10,561 nt of DNA, from positions 1 through 10,561 of the forward strand of contig VBJP01000037.1 in NCBI GenBank assembly GCA_005880165.1. The letters run 5' to 3'. This document shows, one piece after another, positions 1-8,550 of the stretch. Both the position numbers and the translations under genes were made by a program. The notes beneath the pieces were generated by a model. It did not search any database. It had not been told where the DNA came from and saw only the letters and a program-made list of their open reading frames with translations. The stretch is from Chloroflexota bacterium. Lineage in GTDB: Bacteria > Chloroflexota > Limnocylindria > QHBO01. Every line of letters begins with the position of its first letter. Within the stretch, counting starts at the first letter, position 1.

Positions 1-489
1 TCCACTGCCGGCGACCTTCGCGCCGCGCTCCAGGTCGAAGAGCCCCAGCCGCTCCGCGATCTCCCAATGAGGTGGCGTGTCCCCCGCGGAGCGAGGCTCG
101 CCCCATGTCCGAATGACCGGGTTGTCGTCAGGGCCGGCTCCGTCCGGGACCGATGGATGCGGGAGGTTCGGGATCAGCAGCAGGTCCCGCTCGATGGCGT
201 CCTCGACCTGGCCCAGCTCCGCCTCCAGGCGGTCGATGGCGGGCGACAGCTCGGCTGAGATCCGTTTGAGCGCTTCTGCCTCGTCTCGGTGGCCAGTGCG
301 CATCAGCTCGCCAACCTGCCGGTTGCCCGCGTTGCGCTGGGCGCGCAGCTCGTTCGCCTCGGCCTCGATCGTCCGGCGCCGCGCATCGGCCTGGCGGACG
401 CGGTCCACCGACTCGCCGGCCTCGCCCTTGCGCGCGATCGCCCGCTTGACGGCCTCGGGATCCTCGCGGATGAGCGCGATGCCGATCAT
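1..489 (-). CDS. serS: Seryl-tRNA synthetase, N-terminal part (3' end outside window)
   Basis: Charges tRNA-Ser with serine in the cytoplasm. The first 163 residues are present and open to the window edge. They begin MIGIALIREDPEAVKRAIAR, the usual SerRS opening. Residues about 28-100 are the charged antiparallel coiled-coil arm that contacts the long variable arm of tRNA-Ser (NELRAQRNAGNRQVGELM, EALKRISAELSPAIDRLEAE). The linker into the catalytic domain follows (LLLIPNLPHPSVPDGAGPDD, then PPHWEIAERLGLFDLERGAK). Class II motifs 1-3 would lie beyond the edge and cannot be judged. The ATG start (489-487) overlaps the lysK stop as ATGA, and no strong Shine-Dalgarno is seen, so translational coupling to lysK is likely. 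The identification rests on the conserved start and the DNPVIRTWGEP and HWEI segments. Confidence 0.96.
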   Translation of the reverse strand, partial: MIGIALIREDPEAVKRAIARKGEAGESVDRVRQADARRRTIEAEANELRAQRNAGNRQVGELMRTGHRDEAEALKRISAELSPAIDRLEAELGQVEDAIERDLLLIPNLPHPSVPDGAGPDDNPVIRTWGEPRSAGDTPPHWEIAERLGLFDLERGAKVAGSG

Positions 490-2093
490 GGCCGAACCCT
501 AGCCGCGTCGCCTGCCGCTCGCAGCCGTTCGCGCACGAAGTCCGGCGCCAGCGAGGCCAGCAACCACCCGGCGCGCGGACCGTTGGCCCTTCCCAGGAAT
601 GCGCTGTACAGCGCCGCGAAGGCCCCGGCCGGCGGCACGTTTTGCTCACGAGCGACATCGAACACAGCTCCCTGCAGGTCGTCCCCGGTCCACGACTTGC
701 CTGCTCCGTCGCTGGTCAGCCGTTCGGCGAGGGCCGAGAGGAAGGCACGCTGCTGAGCATCCAGCTCTGCGACCGTCGAAGGCAGCTCGTCGTGAACGGC
801 CACCCGTGCACGCTCAGGCGCGTACTGGTCCAGCCAGGCGCGCGCGGCTACGACGCGTTCGTCCAAAATGGCGCGCTCGCGGTCCGTCAGTGTCATGCCC
901 TTCTCTGCTTCCACCCTGGCGGCGACGTCCGCGCCCGGGACCTGGAGCAGGAAGGCCAGGTGCGCGAATGGAGGCCGATAGGCCGCCGCTTCCACGGCGG
1001 CGTCGGCGTCAACGGGCAGGCTCATCGCGAATACGCGCTCGTAATCGGGCGAGAGCTCGCCGCGGAAGGGGCGGCCGGCGACCGCGGCGGCGAGCCGGTC
1101 GAACTCGTCGAAGAGGCGCGGGATGGCGTCGCTCCCGTGCGGGTCGAACTCGATGGCCTGGTTCGGCCGGGGGCGCAGGAAGAGCAGACGCAACTGGTCG
1201 GGCGGCAGGATCTCGGCCATCTCGTGCGCCGCCGCGCCTCGACCGCGCGAGGTGCTCATCTTCTGGCCACGGATGTTGAGGAACTCGTAGTCGACGCGGA
1301 CCGGCGGCTCGCGCTCGAAGACCCGCCGCGCGATGGCGTCGGCGCGGTCACGCGAGCCGCCGGCGGTGGCAAGGTCCTTCCCGCACGGCTCGATGGTCAC
1401 CCCCAGCAGACTCCAGCGAGCGGCCCAATCCACGTTGAACGGAAGCTTTCCGGCTCCGCCGAACGGAGCCAGGCGGCCCTTCGTTCCGCAGCCGCGCGCC
1501 CACTCCACGAGATCCGGAAGGCACGAGAACGCAACCGTCTCGCCGTTCCAGTCGCTGGCCAGCGTGGTCCCGATGCGGCCGCAGGTCGGACATACCACAT
1601 GCACCGGCAGCCAGCCGGGCGGTCGCTCGACCTGGCTGACCTCGCGATAGATGTCACGGATGACCTGGGCGCGGTCAAGGGCGATGCGGACGTATCGGTC
1701 CATGCCGCCCTCCGCATAGACCTCGCTCATCCAGTAGTAGCGGTCGGGATGGATCCCGAGGCGGTCGAAGGTGTCGATGAACAGGCCCGCGGAGTGGCGC
1801 GCGTACGAGGCGTGCCCATCGGCGGCTGGGTCGGGGACGTGCGCGAGCGGCACGCCCAGCGAGCGCTCCACTGCGTCCCCTGTCAGCAGCGACTGGGTGT
1901 CCATCGGATCGAGGTCGTCGATCCCGTAGAGCAGCGTGGTCTCGAGACCTCGGTCGCGCAGGGCGCGGGCGATGACGTCGAGCGTCACCGGCCCGCGCAG
2001 GGAGCCGACGTGAATGGTGCCCGACGGGGTCTTGCTGTCGTTGACGACCTGCGGACCGGAGACGCGCGTCGCGAGCTCGTCGGCCCAGTACAC
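486..2093 (-). CDS. lysK: Class I lysyl-tRNA synthetase
   Basis: Attaches lysine to tRNA-Lys through the class I Rossmann catalytic fold, the archaeal-type enzyme found patchily in bacteria, unrelated to class II LysS. The protein is 535 residues. The HIGH-type signature is HVGS at 28-31 within TPSGTIHVGSLRG, and the KMSKS-type loop is KMSTS at 278-282, followed by RGRGAAAHEMAEILPPDQLR. The family's GKD...GGS segment is at about 238-247 and YEFLNIRGQ precedes KMSTS. Cysteines at 168, 171, 191 and 202 (CPTC, then C and C) look like a zinc-binding insert. The C-terminus (GRANGPRAGWLLASLAPDFV) matches the family's anticodon-binding helical end. The start is GTG; an in-frame TAA (2114-2112, the old greA stop) lies seven codons upstream, and VYWADELA matches the family's opening, so no other start is plausible. 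No class II lysS is visible here. Confidence 0.97.
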   Translation of the reverse strand: MYWADELATRVSGPQVVNDSKTPSGTIHVGSLRGPVTLDVIARALRDRGLETTLLYGIDDLDPMDTQSLLTGDAVERSLGVPLAHVPDPAADGHASYARHSAGLFIDTFDRLGIHPDRYYWMSEVYAEGGMDRYVRIALDRAQVIRDIYREVSQVERPPGWLPVHVVCPTCGRIGTTLASDWNGETVAFSCLPDLVEWARGCGTKGRLAPFGGAGKLPFNVDWAARWSLLGVTIEPCGKDLATAGGSRDRADAIARRVFEREPPVRVDYEFLNIRGQKMSTSRGRGAAAHEMAEILPPDQLRLLFLRPRPNQAIEFDPHGSDAIPRLFDEFDRLAAAVAGRPFRGELSPDYERVFAMSLPVDADAAVEAAAYRPPFAHLAFLLQVPGADVAARVEAEKGMTLTDRERAILDERVVAARAWLDQYAPERARVAVHDELPSTVAELDAQQRAFLSALAERLTSDGAGKSWTGDDLQGAVFDVAREQNVPPAGAFAALYSAFLGRANGPRAGWLLASLAPDFVRERLRAAGDAARVRP

Positions 2094-2111
2094 GAGACGC
2101 TCGCGCCTCGC

Positions 2112-2509
2112 TTAGCCGACCGAGACGACCGTGTAGGTCCGACCGGGGACTCGTTGCTGATCCGGCCTTCGCGGGGGGCGGCCTCAGCGGATCCGACGAT
2201 CGTGAAGCGGTCCTCCCCATCCGCGCCGCGGATGACCACCGTCGAGCCGATCCCGACCTTGTCGCCGTTGGAGTGCGCGATCACCTCAGCGTTCTTGAGC
2301 TGCGACTCGAGCGTGGCGATGCGTCCTTCCAGGAACGACTGCTCCTGCTTGGCATCCTCATACTCGGCGTTCTCGGTGATGTCGCCATCCATCTTTGCGT
2401 CGTGGATCCGCGCCGCGACGCGCGGGCGCTCCACCGTGACGAGGTGCTGGAGCTCGCTCTTGAGCTTCTCGAGCCCTTCGGCGGTGAGGTAGACGGGCTT
2501 GTTGTTCAT
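2112..2509 (-). pseudogene. greA: Transcription elongation factor GreA with out-of-frame internal deletion
   Basis: GreA binds the RNA polymerase secondary channel and stimulates cleavage of backtracked transcripts. Residues 1-124 are typical: an N-terminal coiled coil with the acidic tip motif GDITENAEYEDAK (D43 and E46 correspond to the functional tip acids of E. coli GreA, D41 and E44), then a C-terminal domain start with GSTVVIRGADGEDRFTIVGS and GRISNESPVG. After G124 (codon 2140-2138) the reading frame loses homology (PTRSSRSAKRG...) and would run to 1985, overlapping lysK by 109 bases. Two bases further on, another frame reads YTVVSVG then TAA (2135-2112), which is a normal GreA C-terminus. 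About 20 residues of the FKBP-like C-terminal domain are therefore missing, by a deletion whose length is 1 modulo 3. Start ATG has a good Shine-Dalgarno GGGGAGA (2523-2517). It may be a real lesion or an assembly error; the reading frame up to 1985 is the only intact one. Confidence 0.85.
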
Positions 2510-2516
2510 GGTCGTC

Positions 2517-2523
2517 TCTCCCC
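2517..2523 (-). promoter_or_regulatory. Ribosome binding site of greA
   Basis: GGGGAGA on the minus strand, about seven bases before the ATG at 2509-2507. It fixes the greA start and shows that the gene has its own translation signal independent of any upstream reading frame. Confidence 0.75.
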
Positions 2524-2607
2524 TTCGCGCTTCTGCGGGCCGTAACCCGTGGGCGGGTGGGACGCCGTCGTGTGGGGACGCGCGACGGCTCGGCCGGCTG
2601 TCATAAC

Positions 2608-2653
2608 AAAAAACGCTCCAGGCTCTGCCATCGGGTACCGATGGCGCCTGAAG
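2608..2653 (-). terminator. Rho-independent terminator in the greA leader
   Basis: Minus-strand hairpin: outer stem CTTCAGGC (2653-2646) with GCCTGGAG (2623-2616), one U-G wobble; AGA bulge (2626-2624); inner stem GCCATCGG with CCGATGGC, loop TAC. It is followed by CG and six T (2613-2608). The total is about 16 base pairs before the U tract. It lies about 100 bases upstream of greA and about 115 bases downstream of the promoter -10, so it can only act on the leader transcript, or on read-through from uppP. Confidence 0.7.
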
Positions 2654-2720
2654 CTGGCCTTACCCTGTTTGTGGCCAGGATCTGGAGCCGCTCGCCGTGC
2701 CTTGCGGTCGGTCCGAGCGT
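2608..2720 (-). ncRNA. Structured leader RNA or small RNA upstream of greA
   Basis: This is a predicted transcript of about 110 bases. It starts just after the promoter -10 at 2732-2727 and ends in six U at 2613-2608. Paired elements read directly from the sequence: P0 CGCTCG (2719-2714) with CGAGCG (2694-2689); P1 GCTCCAG (2688-2682) with CTGGAGC (2621-2615); P2 CTGGCC (2678-2673) with GGCCAG (2659-2654), loop of 13; P3 GCCATCGG (2645-2638) with CCGATGGC (2634-2627), loop TAC. P1 encloses P2 and P3 as a three-way junction. The 3' strand of P1 is shared with an alternative longer stem around P3 (2653-2616), so two folds compete. I do not recognise a known riboswitch class. It could be an attenuating leader of greA or an independent small RNA; a greA-leader RNA of this layout, GraL, is known in E. 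coli, but homology is not implied. Confidence 0.6.
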
Positions 2721-2726
2721 CGCGCG

Positions 2727-2755
2727 ATTGTAGGGCGGCCCATCTCAGGTGTCAA
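2727..2755 (-). promoter_or_regulatory. Sigma-70-type promoter for the leader RNA and greA-lysK-serS
   Basis: The -35 TTGACA (2755-2750) is a perfect consensus match. The spacer is exactly 17 bases and the -10 TACAAT (2732-2727) differs from TATAAT at one base. The expected start of transcription is near 2720. This is the strongest promoter match in the window and implies that the greA group can be transcribed independently of hppA-uppP. Confidence 0.82.
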
Positions 2756-2783
2756 AGCCCGAAACACGGATGTTCGCGCCCGT

Positions 2784-2812
2784 GGCGGCGGCCGGTACAC
2801 TCGGCCGCCGCC
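2784..2812 (-). repeat. 11-bp GC-rich inverted repeat between uppP and the greA promoter
   Basis: GGCGGCGGCCG (2784-2794 on plus) is followed by a 7-base loop and its exact complement CGGCCGCCGCC (2802-2812). It ends about 30 bases upstream of the greA -35. There is no T tract on either side, so it is not a classical intrinsic terminator. It may still pause or protect the 3' end of the hppA-uppP transcript, or serve as a protein site. The role is unknown. Confidence 0.5.
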
Positions 2813-2906
2813 TATGTGACCTGGCGCATACCGATCCCCTGATTCGCGCACGAAGGGTGCCTCCAAGTCACTCAGCGCATACCCGGCGTCGCTAGCGGGC
2901 CTTTCC

Positions 2907-2940
2907 GCGGATTCGGAGTTACCTGGCGGATTCCTGGCGG
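2907..2940. repeat. Short direct repeats downstream of uppP
   Basis: GCGGATTC occurs at 2907-2914 and 2926-2933, and CTGGCGG at 2923-2929 and 2934-2940 (an 11-base step). A 6-bp hairpin GGCCGC/GCGGCC sits just beyond at 2948-2967, about 30 bases past the uppP stop. In the rest of 2813-2995 I see no gene, tRNA or convincing promoter. Confidence 0.35.
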
Positions 2941-2995
2941 TTCCCAAGGCCGCGGTCATGGGCGGCCGCAGGGGCCACGTCGTCGGTCCGTCGCC

Positions 2996-3829
2996 TCAGC
3001 GGTTGAGCAGCACGAACGCGACGAGGCCGGCGGCCAGCAGGTATCGGTACCCGATGAAGAGCGCGGTGCTGCGGCGGCGCAGGTACGCCAGCAGGAACGC
3101 GATGGCGACCAGGCCGGCGATGAGCGCCATGGCGAAGCCGGCGGCCAGTGGAAGCAGGTCAGAGGAGGGGATGCCGCCGCCCAATAGCTCACGGGCCTTC
3201 CAGATTCCCGCGCCTGCGATGATCGGGGTCGCCATAAGGAATGAGAAGCGAGCCGCCGCTTCCCTGGTCAATCCGGCGAAGAGACCCGCCGAGATGGTGA
3301 TCCCCGAGCGGCTGATTCCCGGAAACAGCGCCAGGGCCTGGGCCGCGCCGATGCCGACGGCATCCGAGGTGCGCAGCTCCTCCAGCTCCCGGCGCCGGCT
3401 GCCGAGCCATTCGGCGAGCCACAGGATCGTCGCGCCAACTGCCAGCAGTCCGGCGATGAAGAGCAGGCTGTGCTCTCGGAAGAAGGTGTCGAAGAAGCCC
3501 TCTCCCAGCGCGCCCAGGACTGCGCCGGGAAGCATCGAGATGAAGATGAGCCAGGCCAGCCGACGCTGGGGGTCCTGGCCAATCGATCGGTCGCGGATGG
3601 AGGCTAGCCAGGCCAGGAGCAAGCCCACCAGATCGGTCCGGAAGTAGATGAGCAAGGCGACAAGCGTGCCCATGTGCAGCATCACGTCGAAGGCGTTGGA
3701 GTTGATGAACGGGTCATTCCAGCCGAGAAGACGCGGCACTGCGATCAGGTGCGCCGACGAGCTGACGGGGATGAACTCGGTAAGGCCCTGGACCAGGCCG
3801 ATGAAGGCCGCCTGAAGGACGAGAGGCAC
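2996..3829 (-). CDS. uppP: Undecaprenyl-diphosphate phosphatase (BacA/UppP family)
   Basis: Integral membrane enzyme that removes one phosphate from undecaprenyl pyrophosphate, recycling the lipid carrier for peptidoglycan and other envelope polymers; in other bacteria it confers bacitracin resistance. The protein has 277 residues, the usual family length. The first signature, QGLTEFIPVSSSAHL (14-28), carries the Q/E-X3-E motif (Q14, E18) and H27. The second, PGISRSGITIS (170-180), carries S173 and R174. Several hydrophobic segments follow the family pattern and the end is LAAGLVAFVLLNR. Most family members have SSSGHL; SSSAHL here is a tolerated variant. The GTG start is inferred from the family's short N-terminus before the QGLTEF motif. 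No strong Shine-Dalgarno is seen, and the gene begins 15 bases after hppA, so coupling to hppA translation is likely. Confidence 0.96.
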   Translation of the reverse strand: MPLVLQAAFIGLVQGLTEFIPVSSSAHLIAVPRLLGWNDPFINSNAFDVMLHMGTLVALLIYFRTDLVGLLLAWLASIRDRSIGQDPQRRLAWLIFISMLPGAVLGALGEGFFDTFFREHSLLFIAGLLAVGATILWLAEWLGSRRRELEELRTSDAVGIGAAQALALFPGISRSGITISAGLFAGLTREAAARFSFLMATPIIAGAGIWKARELLGGGIPSSDLLPLAAGFAMALIAGLVAIAFLLAYLRRRSTALFIGYRYLLAAGLVAFVLLNR

Positions 3830-3844
3830 CGAGCGACGCGCGCG

Positions 3845-6070
<2,226 letters not shown>

Positions 6071-6073
6071 GAA

Positions 6074-6079
6074 TCCTCC
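6074..6079 (-). promoter_or_regulatory. Ribosome binding site deciding the hppA start
   Basis: GGAGGA stands three to four bases before ATG 6070-6068. The alternative ATG at 6094-6092 has no Shine-Dalgarno upstream and would add eight polar residues (MWRPFGGF) not seen in the family. The inner start is therefore preferred. Confidence 0.7.
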
Positions 6080-6098
6080 GAATGGCCGCCACATTCAG

Positions 6099-6144
6099 CC
6101 GTCGCCTGGGGCAACAGCGCCGGGGCGCGCTCGTCAGGCGACGG
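6099..6144 (-). promoter_or_regulatory. Leader hairpin upstream of hppA
   Basis: CCGTCGCCT (6144-6136, minus) pairs with AGGCGACGG (6107-6099), nine base pairs, enclosing a smaller AGCGC/GCGCT stem. It sits in the 5' leader about 20 bases before the hppA Shine-Dalgarno and has no U tract. It could affect mRNA stability or ribosome access; no known riboswitch is recognised. Confidence 0.4.
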
Positions 6145-6206
6145 GGGTCTCACACACGGAAACGCCGGCGGCCGCACCATTCAGTACCCCGCCAGCGAGC
6201 TCGGCG

Positions 6207-6236
6207 ATTCTCGCATGGGCCCAAGTTGCGGGTCAA
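6207..6236 (-). promoter_or_regulatory. Probable sigma-70-type promoter for hppA-uppP
   Basis: TTGACC (6236-6231, five of six to consensus), an 18-base spacer, then GAGAAT (6212-6207, four of six). Predicted transcription start is near 6200, leaving a leader of about 130 bases. It lies in the 191-base gap after the preceding gene. The match is weaker than the greA promoter. Confidence 0.45.
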
Positions 6237-6240
6237 CTTG
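6222..6240. repeat. Inverted repeat overlapping the hppA -35, possible operator
   Basis: CAAGTTG-ACCCG-CAACTTG, perfect 7-bp arms with a 5-base spacer, lying across the TTGACC box. This is the geometry of a dimeric repressor or activator site. It also sits 22-40 bases after the stop of the upstream gene, so a weak terminator stem is an alternative, but no T tract follows. Confidence 0.4.
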
Positions 6241-6261
6241 CATGGTCCGGGCGACACGGGC

Positions 6262-8547
6262 TCACGGGAGCCAGGTCGGCATCCAGCCGTCGAGCGTCAG
6301 CTGGGTGTTCGTCTCGTTCACCAGGTTCAGGAGCCAGATGCCGCCCGGTCCCGAAATGGGAACCGGCGGCGAAGGCATCGGCCCAGGGGTTGGGCTTGGG
6401 GTCGGCGAAGGAGTGGAGGACGGTTCGGGAGATGGTGAGGCCGATGCACTGGGGAGGGGCTCGCGAGCGACGAGCAGCGCCTGCGGTGCTGGAGCGAAAT
6501 GCACGCTCGACTCCAGGGCGTTGGCGTCGGGCACCACCGGCGTTGACTGGGACGAGGTGCCGTTGAGGATCCAGACGCGACCGGCATTGGGCAGGCGTGG
6601 ATCGAGGACCAGGTACGCGATGCGCCCATCAGCGTCGACGTCGGGAAGCGTTCCTCCAGGCCGAAGGGGCGTCACGCGGACCGATGCGCCGCCAACCAGC
6701 AGCGCGCCGATCTCGAGCGACGCCCGCTGGGCGACGGTCAGGTATAGCCCCGTAGGCGTGAGCGGGGTGACCGGGATCCCGGGTGTAGGGAGGCCGCCGG
6801 GCAGGCTCGCTCCTCCGTTTCCGGCGCTGGATCCGTCCGACCCATCGGTGACCGGCAGCCCGCTGACCAGCACCGTCGCATCATCCGGGAGCCAGGCCGG
6901 AGGGGCGACGACGCGAAACGGCGCCCGGGTGACGGCGCCGGTTCGCAGATCCACGATGCCGGCGAAGCCGGACATGTCGACAAACGCCATGCGGCGGCCA
7001 TCCGGCGAGACGCGCGGTGAGCGAAGGACGGGGGCGAGCTGCGCGCTCCCGCCCGCGCCTGCGGACGGGGCAATGGTGGGAACGCTCGACGCGGTCGGCG
7101 TCGGGGTGACCGTCGCAGCGATCGCGATCCGCTCGGCGCTGCCGCCGCCTGGCGGCCGACGCCAGATGCCCTGGCCAGATCCGGTCTTCACATCGGCGCG
7201 GCCAAACAGGATGGCCGATCCGTCGGGGGCGTAGCTGGGATCGAATTCGAGCAGTCCCGTATCGGTCAGGACCCGGCGCGCTGACCCATCCGCTCGGAGC
7301 TCGACCAGGCGGGCGCCGTCGCCGACCACCAGCGATCGACCATCGGGCGCAACGGCGTAGGTGGTGAGTGGCGAGAGCTCGGCCGAGACCTGGTGCTGAT
7401 TCGAGCCGTCGGGGTTCATGGCCCACACGTTGGCGACGCCCGAGCGTTGGCTGAGGAACACGATCTGGTTGCCCAGCGAGCTCGACGGCGCACCGGTGGT
7501 GAAGGTCCAGGAGAGCGGCGTCGCGATGCGGGAGCCGTCGGCCCCGCGGATCCCGATGCTCACCGAAACGGTGAAGGTCGTGTTGGCGGGCAGCGCGCCA
7601 GATGGCGTGAAGCGAAGAGTCCGCTCCCCGTCGTCGCGGAGCCCAGCCGCCCCCTCGGCGATCGACAGACCCAGGCTGCCGGAGATCGGCGGGGTGATGG
7701 TGACGAGGTTGTCGCTGACCGTGTCCGGATCGATCGGGCGGTCGAAGACCACGGCGATCGGCGTAGTGATCGCGACGCCCTGGGTGCCGTCGGCGGGGAC
7801 GATGGTGCGCGCCGTGAGTCCGGCCGAGACGGTCGTAAAGGACAGTCGCAGCTCCGGGGACAGGGCCGTCCCCGCCTGGTCGAGGGCTGCCGAGCCCAGC
7901 ACGACGGCGTATTCCTGACCGGGTAGCAGCGGAGTGCGAGGGACGATGGCCAGGCGCTGGCCGCTCCAACGAAGCTCGACCTGGGTGCTCGGGATGACCT
8001 GCAACGCACGCTGCACGCTGGCCGTGTCCATCAGGGTCGAGAAGGTGAGCTGGATGCGAGCGTCGAGCGGCACGTCGCGGGCCTGATCTGCCGGCTGGGT
8101 GGCGACGATGGTGGGACCGCCCACGGTCCGGAAGGCGAACGGACCGGCGCCGCCTGTCGCGTTCCCGGCAAGGTCCCGGATCTGACCGTGCAACCTGACC
8201 GAGAAGGAGGTCTCGAGCGGCAGGCGATCAGCCGGCGTGAAGATCATGGTGGCGCCGCTCCAGCTGAATGAGCCGCTGAGCTTGGGGACGACGCTGAAGG
8301 CGGCCTGAGCGCTCTGATGGTCAACCGCCTCCGAGAAGACGACCTCGAGGCTCGAGGTCGTCAGCGCAACGCCGTCCTCACCGGGCAGATGCTGACTGAG
8401 CGTGAAACGATCGACCTGCGGGGGTCGAACGTCAACCGTGCTCGCGTAGTAGAGGATGGGGGCAAGCAGCGCCGCGCCGATGGCGAGGACGAGAACGGTC
8501 CGGATGACGACGCGTCGGATCCTCCCCCCGGCGACCGGCTGCGCCAC
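6262..8547 (-). CDS. Membrane-anchored protein with SbsA-type Ig-like domains and TolB-like propeller repeats
   Basis: A 761-residue protein of unknown function, probably exposed outside the membrane. Residues 11-35 form one hydrophobic segment after RRVVIR, an uncleaved anchor or signal. Three repeats resembling Big_5/SbsA Ig-like domains follow (about 43-141, 145-240, 247-351). Each has an FSEAVD-, FSTLMD- or FDRPID-type strand and ends in FAFRTV, LSFTTV or WTFTTG. From about 360, TolB/PD40-like blades appear: VWAMNPDGSNQHQVS, VAPDGRSLVVGDG, YAPDGSAILFGRAD, VSPDGRRMAFVD. A Thr/Pro/Ser linker lies near 485-500. A Pro-Ser-Thr run (about 705-732) precedes a last blade ending in LTLDGWMPTWLP. 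The start is GTG, 3 bases after the rpoN stop, suggesting coupled translation. No catalytic motif was seen; a binding or scaffold role in the envelope is inference. Confidence 0.8.
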   Translation of the reverse strand: MAQPVAGGRIRRVVIRTVLVLAIGAALLAPILYYASTVDVRPPQVDRFTLSQHLPGEDGVALTTSSLEVVFSEAVDHQSAQAAFSVVPKLSGSFSWSGATMIFTPADRLPLETSFSVRLHGQIRDLAGNATGGAGPFAFRTVGGPTIVATQPADQARDVPLDARIQLTFSTLMDTASVQRALQVIPSTQVELRWSGQRLAIVPRTPLLPGQEYAVVLGSAALDQAGTALSPELRLSFTTVSAGLTARTIVPADGTQGVAITTPIAVVFDRPIDPDTVSDNLVTITPPISGSLGLSIAEGAAGLRDDGERTLRFTPSGALPANTTFTVSVSIGIRGADGSRIATPLSWTFTTGAPSSSLGNQIVFLSQRSGVANVWAMNPDGSNQHQVSAELSPLTTYAVAPDGRSLVVGDGARLVELRADGSARRVLTDTGLLEFDPSYAPDGSAILFGRADVKTGSGQGIWRRPPGGGSAERIAIAATVTPTPTASSVPTIAPSAGAGGSAQLAPVLRSPRVSPDGRRMAFVDMSGFAGIVDLRTGAVTRAPFRVVAPPAWLPDDATVLVSGLPVTDGSDGSSAGNGGASLPGGLPTPGIPVTPLTPTGLYLTVAQRASLEIGALLVGGASVRVTPLRPGGTLPDVDADGRIAYLVLDPRLPNAGRVWILNGTSSQSTPVVPDANALESSVHFAPAPQALLVAREPLPSASASPSPEPSSTPSPTPSPTPGPMPSPPVPISGPGGIWLLNLVNETNTQLTLDGWMPTWLP

Positions 8548-8550
8548 CGG

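Noticed and set aside
642..2492. 616-codon open frame on the plus strand
   Set aside because: It lies opposite lysK and greA, has arginine/histidine-rich composition typical of a GC-rich antisense shadow, and shows no recognisable domain.
2660..2959. 99-codon minus-strand frame between uppP and greA
   Set aside because: It runs straight through the consensus promoter and the start of the structured leader, has no ribosome site and no recognisable similarity.
2510..2995. Possible tRNA or known riboswitch in the long gap
   Set aside because: No acceptor, anticodon and T-arm combination was found, and no purine, TPP, SAM, glycine, fluoride or ZTP signature was recognisable by eye; only the unidentified structured leader remains.
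6071..6261. Sigma-54 (-24/-12) promoter before hppA
   Set aside because: No TGGC-N8-TTGC spacing match was found here or in the greA gap; the sigma-70-like boxes fit better.
6360..6450. Repetitive DNA near the end of the anchored protein gene
   Set aside because: It is simply codons for a Pro-Ser-Thr linker in the protein, not a separate repeat element.
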